Assembly: GCF_016598595.1 (NCBI RefSeq)
Contig: NZ_CP066786.1
Coordinates: 767,501-831,500 of the forward strand
From: Martelella lutilitoris
GTDB taxonomy: Bacteria; Pseudomonadota; Alphaproteobacteria; Rhizobiales; Rhizobiaceae
DNA length: 64,000 nt
Direction of reading: 5' to 3'
Positions 28,476 to 36,918 of this stretch are shown piece after piece (the first letter of the stretch is position 1; each line of letters begins with the position of its first letter). The notes under the pieces are model-generated. The model was not told the origin of the DNA. It did not search any database and saw nothing but the letters and a program-made list of their open reading frames with translations. The translations under genes and the position numbers were made by a program.

Positions 28476-29776
28476 CCATCATCCTGCGGTGAGAATTTGA
28501 AGAAGATCAGCGAGAAGACCAGAAGCACGACGAAGACGACGACGGCGACCGCCGCGCCCGCGCCGAGATTGGAAACGGCAAAGGCCTGTTCATAGACATC
28601 GACCGTCAGCGTGCGCGTGCCCGCCGCGCCGCCGGTCAGAAGGAAGATGTCGTCGAACTTGTTGAAGGTCCAGATGAAGCGCAGCAGGAACAGCACGGCC
28701 AGAATGCCGACAAGCTGCGGCAGCGAGATGTACCAGAACTGCTGCAGCGGCGTCGCACCATCGATCTCGGCTGCCTCGTAGACATCGGTGGAAAGCGCCT
28801 GCATGCGCGCCAGGATGAACAGGAAGGACAGCGGAAAATAGCGCCATGCTTCGAATGCGATCACCGTGGTCAGCGCCACCGGGAACTGGAAGGTCAGGCC
28901 GAAAATCGAGATATCGACATCGCGCTGGCCGAAGAAATCGATCGGCGCGCCGATCATGCCGGAGCGCACCAGAAGCGCATTCAGTGTGCCGGAGTAAGGG
29001 TCGAGCAGGATGATCCAGGTGAAGGCGACGGCAATCACCGGGGCCACATAGGGAAACAGGAAAAGCCCGCGCAGCACCGAGCGGCCCTTGAAGCTCTGGT
29101 TCAAAAGCTGGGCGGCGAACAGCCCGAGCACCAGTGCGCTCGCCGTGCCGAACACCGTGTAATAGAAGGTGACGCGCAGAACTTTCCAGAAGTCGGGCGA
29201 GGAGAAGATGCGCGAGAAATTGTCCAGCGTGAACTGGAAATTGGTGAGGATATTGTCTGATCTTCCGAAGGCCTCGGCCGGGTTGTCGCGCGGCTCGACA
29301 GGCGAGGTCAGGTAGGCGGTATCGGCAATCACCTGCAGGCGGATGCGGTCGCGGAATTTTTCCGGCAGGTCGCCGAGCGTGCAGGTCAGTTCGCGGCCCG
29401 AGAGCGTGCAGCGCTCGTCAAGTCCGGTGACTTCGAGGCCGTCGGGGATGATATCGACAAAGCCCGCCTCGTAGATCGAGGCTTTCTGAGAGGTATTGCG
29501 CAGCCTGTATTCAAGCTCTGCCGTGTCTCCGGCCTCGACGAGATCGCCGCGCAGACGCTCGTTGATGTTCAGTTCCGGCGGCCGCAGGTCTGAAAGCGTG
29601 ACCGGCTTGAACGAGATCCAGAAATTGGCGACCAGCGGCAGGAGCACGATCGCCAGCACGATCAGGAAGGTCGGCGCCAGCATGGAATAGGCAAAGCGCA
29701 TCTCGCGCTTGGCCATGCGGCCATAGGTTCTTGGCGGCGTCGGCGTGGTTTCAGCCTTGTCGGTCATGTCGGACAT
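28472..29776 (-). CDS. Sugar ABC transporter permease (MalF type) with periplasmic beta-domain insert
   Basis: A 434-residue permease. After the first helix (about residues 30-52) comes a periplasmic insert of about 110 residues (AELEYRLRNTSQKASIYEAG..., CTLSGRELTCTLGDLP). It resembles the DUF11/CARDB-type immunoglobulin-like repeats of surface proteins and contains a Cys pair. The remaining helices and EAA loop (EAAEIDGATPLQQFWYISLPQL) are standard. The insert may contact the binding protein, much as the MalF P2 loop does. Confidence 0.9.
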   Translation of the reverse strand: MSDMTDKAETTPTPPRTYGRMAKREMRFAYSMLAPTFLIVLAIVLLPLVANFWISFKPVTLSDLRPPELNINERLRGDLVEAGDTAELEYRLRNTSQKASIYEAGFVDIIPDGLEVTGLDERCTLSGRELTCTLGDLPEKFRDRIRLQVIADTAYLTSPVEPRDNPAEAFGRSDNILTNFQFTLDNFSRIFSSPDFWKVLRVTFYYTVFGTASALVLGLFAAQLLNQSFKGRSVLRGLFLFPYVAPVIAVAFTWIILLDPYSGTLNALLVRSGMIGAPIDFFGQRDVDISIFGLTFQFPVALTTVIAFEAWRYFPLSFLFILARMQALSTDVYEAAEIDGATPLQQFWYISLPQLVGILAVLFLLRFIWTFNKFDDIFLLTGGAAGTRTLTVDVYEQAFAVSNLGAGAAVAVVVFVVLLVFSLIFFKFSPQDDG

Positions 29777-29802
29777 CTGAAAAGCCTTCGGAAATGAACG
29801 GG

Positions 29803-29827
29803 CCGGGCGCTGACGAAGAGCGCCCGG
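29803..29827 (-). promoter_or_regulatory. Intergenic hairpin between binding-protein and permease genes
   Basis: A perfect 9-base stem CCGGGCGCT / AGCGCCCGG with a 7-base loop lies between the binding-protein and MalF-type genes. Such hairpins commonly stabilise the upstream message so that the binding protein is made in excess. Confidence 0.6.
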
Positions 29828-29848
29828 CGGTTTGTCCGGCCTTCGGGA

Positions 29849-31195
29849 TCAATTGATCCCGGAAAGCTCCGAATTCAGCGTCTCGACGGCTTCCTCTCCG
29901 GAGATTTCGCCATCGATATACTCACGCACGACCTGATTGATGATCTGGCTGTTGATCATCTTCGAGGCGAGCGCGAGTTGGCCTTCCTTCACGCCCCAGC
30001 GGTTGGCGGTCTCAAGCCCGGTGACGATCTTCTGCACGGTTTCTTCCGGGTAGAGATCGGCAAGCGGGGCCTTGCGGTCGACGCCGACCGGCAGCGTCGC
30101 CCATTCGTCGACGAACTTGCTCGGCTCGTCCGCCGTGCCGCGACGGACCGGGAACTTGCCTTCCGGCGCCATGGAGAGCGTATTCATATAGCCCTCGTCC
30201 ATGGAGAACTTGATGAAGTCTGCGGCGACATCGAGATTGGTCGCATCCGCCGTCACGCCGAGATAGCGGATATCCGCCCATGCCGCGCCATCCGGATTGG
30301 ACGGGCCGGAGAAGGTGGTGACCACATCGGTCATCTGCGCCAGTTCGGTGGAGGTCGGGTCGTCGTTGATCGTCGGCGGCGCGCTGTCGCGCAGACCGGC
30401 AAGCTCATCGAGGATGAAGGGTGACCAGATGATCATCGCCGCCTTTCCGTCGAAATAGAGCGCGCGCGACTGCTGCCAGTAGAGCTCGCCTTCCGGAGAG
30501 GCATCGGCGAGCGTCTTGTAGAAGTCGAGAACCTCGATCGTCTTGGCTTCATCCAGCGGCTTGAAGCCGTTTTCATCGACGGGCGTCACGCCATTGGCGA
30601 GGAAGACGTGCTCCAGAACCTGGCTCATGAAGTTCTCGTCGATCTTTGTCGCGGCAACGAAACCGTACATCTCCGGCGGATTGTGCAGCGCCTCGATGGC
30701 GGCGGCGATGTTTGCGTAGGAATCCGGTGGGGCAAGGCCTGCCTCGTCGAACAGGTCCTTGCGGTAGATGATCATCTGCGTCCAGCCGTCGACCGGAACG
30801 GCAGCCGTCATGCCCTCGAACTGCGCCATCTCGATAGCGCCGGGGGCAAAGGTATCGATGCCGAGATCGTTGACGATCTCGTCGTTGATTTCAGCGTCCA
30901 GAATGCCGGCCTCGGCCCAGGGCAGAACATACTGAACAGTGAGGTAGATGACGTCGGGCAGGTCGCCCGCGGCAAAGGCGGCGGTGGCGCGCGTGCCAAG
31001 TTCGGACTCGGTCACCGGAATGACCTGAACCTCGTTGCCGGTCTGTTCCTTGAAGGCGTCGGCGATTTCCTGCTGCTTGGCCAGCCGCTCCGGCTGTTCT
31101 TCCGTCGTCCAGAAGCGGATCGTGTCGGCCTGCGCCATGGATGCCGCGCTCGCCGAAAGCAGGAGCGCCGCCGTCAGTGTCTTCAGTGTTTTCAT
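29849..31195 (-). CDS. Sugar ABC transporter extracellular substrate-binding protein
   Basis: A 448-residue family 1 solute-binding protein with a signal peptide (residues 1 to about 23, cleavage near AQA-DT). The mature sequence opens IRFWTTEEQPERLAKQQEIADAFKEQTG, with later WSPFILDELAG and ATNLDVAADFIKFSMD blocks typical of CUT1 binding proteins. Two consecutive ATGs exist (31198 and 31195); the second is better spaced from GGAGG. It heads the operon containing two permeases, a glucosylglycerate-hydrolase-like enzyme and the ATPase. The ligand is therefore inferred to be a glycoside such as glucosylglycerate or glucosylglycerol. Confidence 0.92.
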   Translation of the reverse strand: MKTLKTLTAALLLSASAASMAQADTIRFWTTEEQPERLAKQQEIADAFKEQTGNEVQVIPVTESELGTRATAAFAAGDLPDVIYLTVQYVLPWAEAGILDAEINDEIVNDLGIDTFAPGAIEMAQFEGMTAAVPVDGWTQMIIYRKDLFDEAGLAPPDSYANIAAAIEALHNPPEMYGFVAATKIDENFMSQVLEHVFLANGVTPVDENGFKPLDEAKTIEVLDFYKTLADASPEGELYWQQSRALYFDGKAAMIIWSPFILDELAGLRDSAPPTINDDPTSTELAQMTDVVTTFSGPSNPDGAAWADIRYLGVTADATNLDVAADFIKFSMDEGYMNTLSMAPEGKFPVRRGTADEPSKFVDEWATLPVGVDRKAPLADLYPEETVQKIVTGLETANRWGVKEGQLALASKMINSQIINQVVREYIDGEISGEEAVETLNSELSGIN

Positions 31196-31211
31196 CATGT
31201 CCTCCAAAAGC

Positions 31212-31237
31212 TTTCCATGGAAAACCGTAAATCGGTT
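31212..31237. promoter_or_regulatory. Palindromes upstream of the sugar importer operon
   Basis: TTTCCATGGAAA (31212-31223) is a perfect palindrome 17 bases upstream of the binding-protein start. It is followed by AACCG-TAAAT-CGGTT. They are candidate repressor sites (for example for the nearby LacI protein). The rest of the 410-base divergent intergenic region shows only the stress promoter of the next gene. Confidence 0.35.
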
Positions 31238-31550
31238 CTCCTCCAAAGCCCTGCAGCAGGGCCAGTCCCCGTGATTTCCCGTCCGCCAGATGGCGAGACA
31301 AGCAGGTCGACAATGCGGCCCGCCGCGCGTTCCCGGCGCATGGCGCCGAAAGCATCTGAAACCGATGGATCTCCTCCCATCAGCCTCCCGAAGCGGTTTG
31401 AAAAGGCACAAGGACTGCGCCGCCGCCTGTCAGAACTTTAGCGCTTTCAGAGGACCGGTCAAGGCAAGGGGGTGCGTTTGCGCCTGCACACTGTTCCACT
31501 TTCGTAGAATAGAGCTTACGAAATTGCCGCCGCGGCGCGCCGTTGCGGCA

Positions 31551-31575
31551 GGAACAATGGCCTAAACCGCACGTT
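31551..31575 (+). promoter_or_regulatory. EcfG-type general stress promoter of the DUF1206 gene
   Basis: GGAAC (31551-31555), a 16-base spacer and CGTT (31572-31575) match the alphaproteobacterial EcfG/RpoE2 consensus GGAAC-N16/17-CGTT. The -10 element is 33 bases upstream of the ATG at 31609. Confidence 0.7.
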
Positions 31576-31608
31576 GCCTTGGAGAACCTGAACAAAAGGG
31601 AACCTTCA

Positions 31609-32403
31609 ATGGCTACAGGCTCAAGATGGATCAAACACCTGGCCCGCACGGGCTATTTCGCCCGCGGCCTCGTTTATACGATCATCGGCCTGTTCGCAGT
31701 GCTGGCGGCGATCGGCGCTGCCGAAAGCAAGGACACCAAGGGCGCGTTGCAGACCCTTCTCGGGCAGCCCTTCGGCTCTGTCCTGATCGCAATCCTCATC
31801 ATCGGCCTGATCAGTTACGGTCTCTGGCGCGTGTTTCAGTCGGTCATGGATCCGGATGATCATGGCACCAGCGCGAAGGGGCTTGCCGTTCGCGCCGGCC
31901 TTTTCTCCAGCGCCGTCACCTATGGCCTGCTCGCATTCTATGCGTTGTCGCTTGTCGGCATCTCCAATGGCGGCGGAAGCGGCGGCGGCTCGTCGCCGGC
32001 AGAGATGCTTGCTGCCTTCGTTGGTTCGCGCCCGGTTTCGCTTGGGCTTGCCGCCATCTTCCTGGGCGTGGCGATCGCCCACTGGGTCAAGGCCTGCAAG
32101 CGCAAATATGCCGATCATCTGAAGGCGTCGGAAACGGTCATGGAATGGTTGCACCCTATCTCGATCACGGGCCTCACAGCGCGCAGCTGCGTCTTTGCCA
32201 CCCTTGCGGTGATGCTGGTCCTGCGCGGACTTTCGAGCGGTGAGGGCGGCGATACGCCGGGGCTCAAGGACGCGCTCGAATATATCCAGGACTTGCCGTT
32301 CGGCGCATTCCTGCTGGCAGCGCTCGGCATCGGCGTCATGCTCTTCGCTGTCTATTCCTTTGCCGAGGCCATCTGGCGCGAAATCAATATCGAAGATGCC
32401 TAG
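31609..32403 (+). CDS. DUF1206 integral membrane protein, predicted stress-induced
   Basis: A 264-residue membrane protein of six hydrophobic helices in three similar two-helix units, beginning at about residues 10, 95 and 185. Each opens with an aromatic-Arg-Gly type motif (TGYFARGLVYTIIG), as in DUF1206. A Gly/Ser-rich loop lies between units (about residues 120-130). Function is unknown. AAGGGAA precedes the ATG at 31609. The EcfG-type promoter upstream suggests general stress control. The stop codon TAG is the first triplet of a dispersed repeat. Confidence 0.85.
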   Translation: MATGSRWIKHLARTGYFARGLVYTIIGLFAVLAAIGAAESKDTKGALQTLLGQPFGSVLIAILIIGLISYGLWRVFQSVMDPDDHGTSAKGLAVRAGLFSSAVTYGLLAFYALSLVGISNGGGSGGGSSPAEMLAAFVGSRPVSLGLAAIFLGVAIAHWVKACKRKYADHLKASETVMEWLHPISITGLTARSCVFATLAVMLVLRGLSSGEGGDTPGLKDALEYIQDLPFGAFLLAALGIGVMLFAVYSFAEAIWREINIEDA

Positions 32404-32474
32404 AGCATCGGGTGAAAAAGTGGCGTCCGGTGTTCGACAAGCCGATGCCTAAAACAAAGAGCTTGATCTTCGGC
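32401..32474. repeat. Rhizobial dispersed repeat (TAGAGCATCGG type)
   Basis: A degenerate copy of a widespread rhizobial intergenic motif: TAGAGCATC, then GAAAAAGTGG, CCGGTGTTCG and AAAACAAAGAGC in that order. Its first TAG is the stop codon of the DUF1206 gene. Confidence 0.55.
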
Positions 32475-32506
32475 CCGTTCAGATCAACCGCCCCGTGATC
32501 CAGCGT

Positions 32507-33862
32507 TCAGGACTTGCCGAATTCGTTCGGCGCGTTTTCATCCAGCAGGTCTCCGCGTCCCTTCTGATGGCGCTCCTCGGCTATCCGTCTCTGCAGTTCG
32601 CTATCAATCGCCGTGTCCTGCGCCGTTTCGGGTTCGCTTGAAACCGGCGCCGCTTTGCGCTCCTCGCCGGTTGAAAGGCTCGCTGCGGGGAGTGAAAGCG
32701 CACTCTGAATGTCGTCGTCAAGGCGCAGACGATAGGTCGGTTCTGGCAGCGAGAAACCGTTGGTCTCCAGCGCCCGTTTGACCAGCCGCATGGCCTCGGA
32801 CCGCGCCTTCAGCAGATTGGTTGCCGCCTGGTCGACCCAGCCGACGAAGACGAGAACCACATTGGAATCGCCAAGCTCCCGGATCCAGGCGTCGGCTGCC
32901 GGCTCGTCGAGGATGAAGTTCTGGCGCGACACCGTCTCGAGTCCGATCTTCAGCGCCCGGTCGAGATCGCTGTTGGCGTCGACGCCGACCTCGAAGGTGA
33001 AGCGGCGCTGCGGATTGACGGTGTAGTTGATGATCACGCTCTTGAACACGGTGGCATTCGGAATGCGGATATGGTTGCCGTCGATCTCCATCAGAATGGT
33101 GGCGCGCGCCGTCAGGCTGATGACGAAACCCTCGTAATTGTCGATCCTGACGAAATCCTGGGGGCGGAAGGGCTGGCGAACGGAAAGAAGGATACTGGCG
33201 ATATAGTTTTCCACCGTGTCGCGCACGGCAAAACCGACGGCGAGACCGACAATGCCGGCGGCACCCAGAAGCGTGCCGAGAAGCGCGGTGGCGCCGAGGA
33301 TATCGAGCGCCAGCACGCCGCCGATGATCATGAAGGCGATCCTGACCACCTGTCTGAGAAGATCGGCGATGAAGGTGTTTGGCGCGACCTGGCGGAAGGG
33401 CCACCGACGCTTTGCCAGAAAGGCGCCGAAAAGCGCGACAAGCACCCAGGAGAGAAGTGCAACCAGGATCAGCGGGACATAACTCAAGGTCTGCAGGGCG
33501 CGCGCCTCAAGGCGTTCGAAGACCGGCACCAATCGCTCGCCGACCGAGGTTTCCTCGGCAATCTCGTTGTTGACGGCAACGACGCCGTTGACCCGTTCGG
33601 CAAGCTCGCCCGCACGCGCTGCAAAGCGGGCCTCCTGCACCTTGCCGCGCAGCGTCACCACGCCCGATCGGACGGTCGCATCGACATTCTCCAGTCCCTC
33701 GATCTGGTCGAAAATGCCTGAGAGTCGCGCCTCGATCGCGGCATCGGAGGAGGCCGCGATATCCGTCTCGATGCCGGCATTCGTTGTCTGGGCAAAGGCA
33801 GAATCCGCCAGTCCCGCCGGAAGGGCGAGAAGGCAGAAGATCAGGGCGAGTATCGTTTTCAT
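32507..33862 (-). CDS. MscS-family mechanosensitive channel with N-terminal BON domain
   Basis: A 451-residue inner-membrane channel. Signal peptide (residues 1 to about 23), then a periplasmic BON domain (about 40-105: LSGIFDQIEGLENVDATVRSG...GVVAVNNEI). Transmembrane helices follow, then the MscS pore helix and beta domain (GLLGAAGIVGLAVGFAVRDTVENYIASI; RQPFRPQDFVRI; IPNATVFKSVIINYT). The C-terminal 60 residues are charged and disordered-looking. It would release solutes under osmotic downshock. The start MKTILAL has GGAGGGG upstream. Confidence 0.9.
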   Translation of the reverse strand: MKTILALIFCLLALPAGLADSAFAQTTNAGIETDIAASSDAAIEARLSGIFDQIEGLENVDATVRSGVVTLRGKVQEARFAARAGELAERVNGVVAVNNEIAEETSVGERLVPVFERLEARALQTLSYVPLILVALLSWVLVALFGAFLAKRRWPFRQVAPNTFIADLLRQVVRIAFMIIGGVLALDILGATALLGTLLGAAGIVGLAVGFAVRDTVENYIASILLSVRQPFRPQDFVRIDNYEGFVISLTARATILMEIDGNHIRIPNATVFKSVIINYTVNPQRRFTFEVGVDANSDLDRALKIGLETVSRQNFILDEPAADAWIRELGDSNVVLVFVGWVDQAATNLLKARSEAMRLVKRALETNGFSLPEPTYRLRLDDDIQSALSLPAASLSTGEERKAAPVSSEPETAQDTAIDSELQRRIAEERHQKGRGDLLDENAPNEFGKS

Positions 33863-33997
33863 GTCCGGCTGTCCCCTCCATCCATCCCTCTTGTAGCGCA
33901 AAGCGCGCGTCTGATGACACGCGCATTGTTCCGTCGGAATGGCAAAAGCGGGCCGCGTCAGGAGGCCCGCTTGAAATTTCGCATTGCCGCGATTTCG

Positions 33998-34603
33998 TCA
34001 CGCCTTGCGACGAAGCGCCGCCGGCACGAAACTGTGGACCGAAAGTCCCTCATCGCGGTGCTTGCCGCCGGCAACGCCGGCAAACCACGCACCGGCCGCG
34101 CCGAGGATAGCACCGGCGGCCGAACCGAATGCGGTGATGACCGAGGCATTCTGCGCCATGCGCATCATTTCATCCGTCATCTCGCCGCTCGCCGATGAGG
34201 CGCCAAGGCTGGAAATGGCGGAGATGAGGGCGGCGCCCGCGCCGAGCGCAAGCGTCGACAGCGCCCAGACGACGATGCCGTGGATGCCGTCGCGGAACTC
34301 GCTCTCGTCTGCGGTCCCGTCACCGAAATGCGAGCGCATGCGACCGGCGACATAGCCGCCGGCGGAGGCGCTGGCGAAGGCGACGAGAATGAGCCAGAGA
34401 CCGATCAGAAAGAGCGCCCAGCTGAGGCCGTCCTGCGTGGGTTGCGCGTCGCTCGCGGCAAGGCCGATGCCCGCGCCGAACTGGGAGAGAACCGTGGCCA
34501 GCGCGCCGGCAACGGCCGCGCCGCCGAAGATCGCGCCCCATTCGAGGTAGGAGACGCCCGGCCTGGGCGCGGCGGTTTTGGGAATATGTTCCTGTTCTGC
34601 CAT
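33998..34603 (-). CDS. Integral membrane protein of unknown function
   Basis: A 201-residue protein with about four Gly/Ala-rich hydrophobic helices (residues about 18-45, 58-85, 108-132, 145-172), short charged ends and no recognised family. The start at 34603 (MAEQEH) is 10 bases downstream of a 24-residue peptide gene and carries AAGGG. Both lie behind an EcfG-type promoter, which suggests a stress-induced envelope protein. Confidence 0.75.
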   Translation of the reverse strand: MAEQEHIPKTAAPRPGVSYLEWGAIFGGAAVAGALATVLSQFGAGIGLAASDAQPTQDGLSWALFLIGLWLILVAFASASAGGYVAGRMRSHFGDGTADESEFRDGIHGIVVWALSTLALGAGAALISAISSLGASSASGEMTDEMMRMAQNASVITAFGSAAGAILGAAGAWFAGVAGGKHRDEGLSVHSFVPAALRRKA

Positions 34604-34613
34604 GACCGGACCC

Positions 34614-34688
34614 TTATGCCAGGCCCAGGACGGACAGGATAAACATGACGATGACGACAAGGCCGACCAGATAGATGATACCGTTCAT
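34614..34688 (-). CDS. 24-residue single-helix membrane peptide
   Basis: A short reading frame whose product is essentially one transmembrane helix (starts MNGIIYLVGLVV, ends LSVLGLA). It has a plausible GGAGC ribosome site 8 bases upstream. An EcfG-type promoter -10 element lies 34 bases upstream of the ATG, and the gene is followed after 10 bases by a larger membrane protein gene. Similar tiny IIYLVGLVVIV-type peptides are, as I recall, common in rhizobial genomes. Function unknown. Confidence 0.65.
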   Translation of the reverse strand: MNGIIYLVGLVVIVMFILSVLGLA

Positions 34689-34721
34689 AATTGCTGCTCC
34701 GTTTGAATTCGATGCCTGTTA

Positions 34722-34746
34722 AACGGGCGCTAAGGGGGATCGTTCC
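34722..34746 (-). promoter_or_regulatory. EcfG-type general stress promoter of the small-peptide operon
   Basis: On the minus strand GGAAC (34746-34742), a 16-base spacer and CGTT (34725-34722) match the EcfG consensus. It points at the 24-residue peptide and its downstream membrane gene. Confidence 0.7.
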
Positions 34747-34878
34747 GAGGGATCGCCTTTTTTCCGCTGGCGTGCTCTCTTCCAAAGGCCGTGCATCGCC
34801 CGTCGATTTCTGATCATATGCGGCCGGGCTTCCGGCGGTCGGCCGGGTTGCGGGCCCGAAAGGAATGGGAGAAGACAC

Positions 34879-36648
34879 ATGTCGCAACGTCGCCTCAGGT
34901 CTCAGGACTGGTTCGACAATCCGGATCATGCGGATATGACGGCGCTCTATCTGGAGCGTTTCATGAATTACGGCACCACGCCGGAGGAATTGCGCTCCGG
35001 CAAGCCGATCATCGGCATTGCCCAGAGCGGCAGCGATATCAATCCCTGTAACCGGCACCATCTCGAGCTCGCCCGTCGGCTGCGCGACGGCATTCGCGAT
35101 GCCGGCGGCATTCCGATCGAGTTCCCCTCCCATCCGCTTTTTGAAAACTGCAAGCGCCCCACGGCGGCGCTCGACCGCAACCTCGCCTATCTTGGCCTCG
35201 TCGAGTTGCTCTACGGCTATCCCTTCGACGGCGTGGTGCTGACGACGGGCTGCGACAAGACCACGCCGTCGGCGCTGATGGCGGCCGCCACCGTCAACAT
35301 TCCGGCGATCGTCTATTCCGGCGGCCCCATGCTCGACGGCTGGCACGAGGGCGAGCTGGTCGGTTCCGGCACGGTGATCTGGCGCTCGCGCCGCAAGCTC
35401 GCCGCAGGCGAGATCACCCGCGAGGAATTTCTTGAGGCCGCGCTCGATTCCGCACCTTCGGTCGGTCACTGCAACACCATGGGAACCGCCTCGACCATGA
35501 ATGCCATGGCCGAGGCGCTGGGCATGTCGCTGACGGGCTGCGCGGCCATTCCCGCTGCCTACCGCGAGCGCGGACAGATGGGCTATCGCACCGGGCGGCG
35601 CGCCGTGGAGTTGGTCAACGAGAACATCCGCCCGCTCGATATCTTGACCCGCGAGGCCTTCATCAATGCGATCCGTGTCAACTCGGCGATCGGCGGCTCG
35701 ACCAACGCCCAGCCGCATCTGTCCGCCATTGCCCGCCATGCCGGGGTCGCGTTGAAGCCGTCCGACTGGCAGGAGCATGGCTTTGACATTCCGCTGCTCG
35801 CCAACGTCCAGCCGGCGGGCGAGTTCCTCGGCGAGCGCTTCCATCGCGCCGGCGGCGTGCCGGCCATCATGTGGGAACTCCTGCAGGCGGGGCGGCTTGA
35901 CGGCGGCTGTCCGACAGTCACCGGCAGGACCATGGCCGAAAACCTCGAAGGCAGGCAGGCAAGCGACCGGGCCGTCATCCGCCCCTTTGCCGAACCGCTG
36001 CAGGAGCGCGCCGGCTTCCTGGTGCTGAAGGGAAACCTGTTCGATTTCGCCATCATGAAGATGAGCGTCGTGTCCGAGGATTTCCGCAAGCGCTATCTCT
36101 CGGTTCCCGGCCGGGAAGGCATTTTCGAGGGCAGGGCGGTCGTCTTTGACGGATCGGAGGATTATCACGCCCGGATCAACGACCCGGCGCTCGATCTCGA
36201 CGAGAACACCATCCTTGCCATTCGCGGGGCAGGGCCGCTGGGCTGGCCAGGCTCGGCCGAGGTGGTCAACATGCAGCCGCCGGACCGCCTCATCCAGAAG
36301 GGGATCACCAGCCTGCCGACGATCGGCGATGGCCGACAGTCCGGCACGGCGGACAGCCCTTCTATTCTCCACGCCTCGCCGGAAAGTGCCGCCGGCGGCG
36401 GTCTTGCCTATCTTCGCACAGGCGATATCATCCGCATCGATTTCAATGCTGGCCGCTGCGACATGCTGGTTGACGATGCCGAGATTGCGCGCCGAAAGGC
36501 GGAAGGCATTCCCGAAGTGCCGCCGGATGCGACACCATGGCAGCGCATCTATCGCAATTCTGTCACGCAGATCGACGAAGGTGCGACGCTTTCGGGGGCC
36601 GATACGTTTCGCGACATCGCTTCGCGGCCGCCCCGGCATAACCATTAG
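34879..36648 (+). CDS. xylD: Xylonate dehydratase (IlvD/Edd family)
   Basis: A 589-residue Fe-S dehydratase that would convert D-xylonate into 2-keto-3-deoxyxylonate in non-phosphorylative pentose catabolism. It strongly resembles Caulobacter XylD in memory (RSQDWFDNPDHADMTALYLERF, TTGCDKTTPSALMAA, ending PRHNH). Cluster cysteines are in DINPCNRHH, GCDKTTP and GHCNTMGTAS; the GDGRQSGTADSPSI block near residue 490 is a family active-site loop. It stands alone here; the other pathway genes are not in the window. The FGGY kinase at 20.6 kb is not part of this route. Confidence 0.9.
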   Translation: MSQRRLRSQDWFDNPDHADMTALYLERFMNYGTTPEELRSGKPIIGIAQSGSDINPCNRHHLELARRLRDGIRDAGGIPIEFPSHPLFENCKRPTAALDRNLAYLGLVELLYGYPFDGVVLTTGCDKTTPSALMAAATVNIPAIVYSGGPMLDGWHEGELVGSGTVIWRSRRKLAAGEITREEFLEAALDSAPSVGHCNTMGTASTMNAMAEALGMSLTGCAAIPAAYRERGQMGYRTGRRAVELVNENIRPLDILTREAFINAIRVNSAIGGSTNAQPHLSAIARHAGVALKPSDWQEHGFDIPLLANVQPAGEFLGERFHRAGGVPAIMWELLQAGRLDGGCPTVTGRTMAENLEGRQASDRAVIRPFAEPLQERAGFLVLKGNLFDFAIMKMSVVSEDFRKRYLSVPGREGIFEGRAVVFDGSEDYHARINDPALDLDENTILAIRGAGPLGWPGSAEVVNMQPPDRLIQKGITSLPTIGDGRQSGTADSPSILHASPESAAGGGLAYLRTGDIIRIDFNAGRCDMLVDDAEIARRKAEGIPEVPPDATPWQRIYRNSVTQIDEGATLSGADTFRDIASRPPRHNH

Positions 36649-36918
36649 GCAAGCGGCCGGCGGGCGGACTTTCCCGCCTTGCGCCGGCCGGGTTGCCCCG
36701 AAATGCCCGCTGAATACGATATGTTTAGGATTTCAGGCGATGTTCATAATCGATGGCGGCAAATGGACCGCATGGGCACGCCGCGGCCGGCAGTTGCGTC
36801 TGCTTCCTCTGAGCGTGGTGCAACCTGCGGCCATTCAGGCGGCGAGGAATGATAGCGCTCTCTTCGGAGGGTTTCTGAAGGCCCGGTGCGCGCGCCCGGG
36901 CGCAAGGGGGTAGATGTG

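Noticed and set aside
33907..33932. Possible EcfG promoter upstream of the MscS-BON gene
   Set aside because: A GGAAC complement is present, but no CGTT complement at 16-17 bases.
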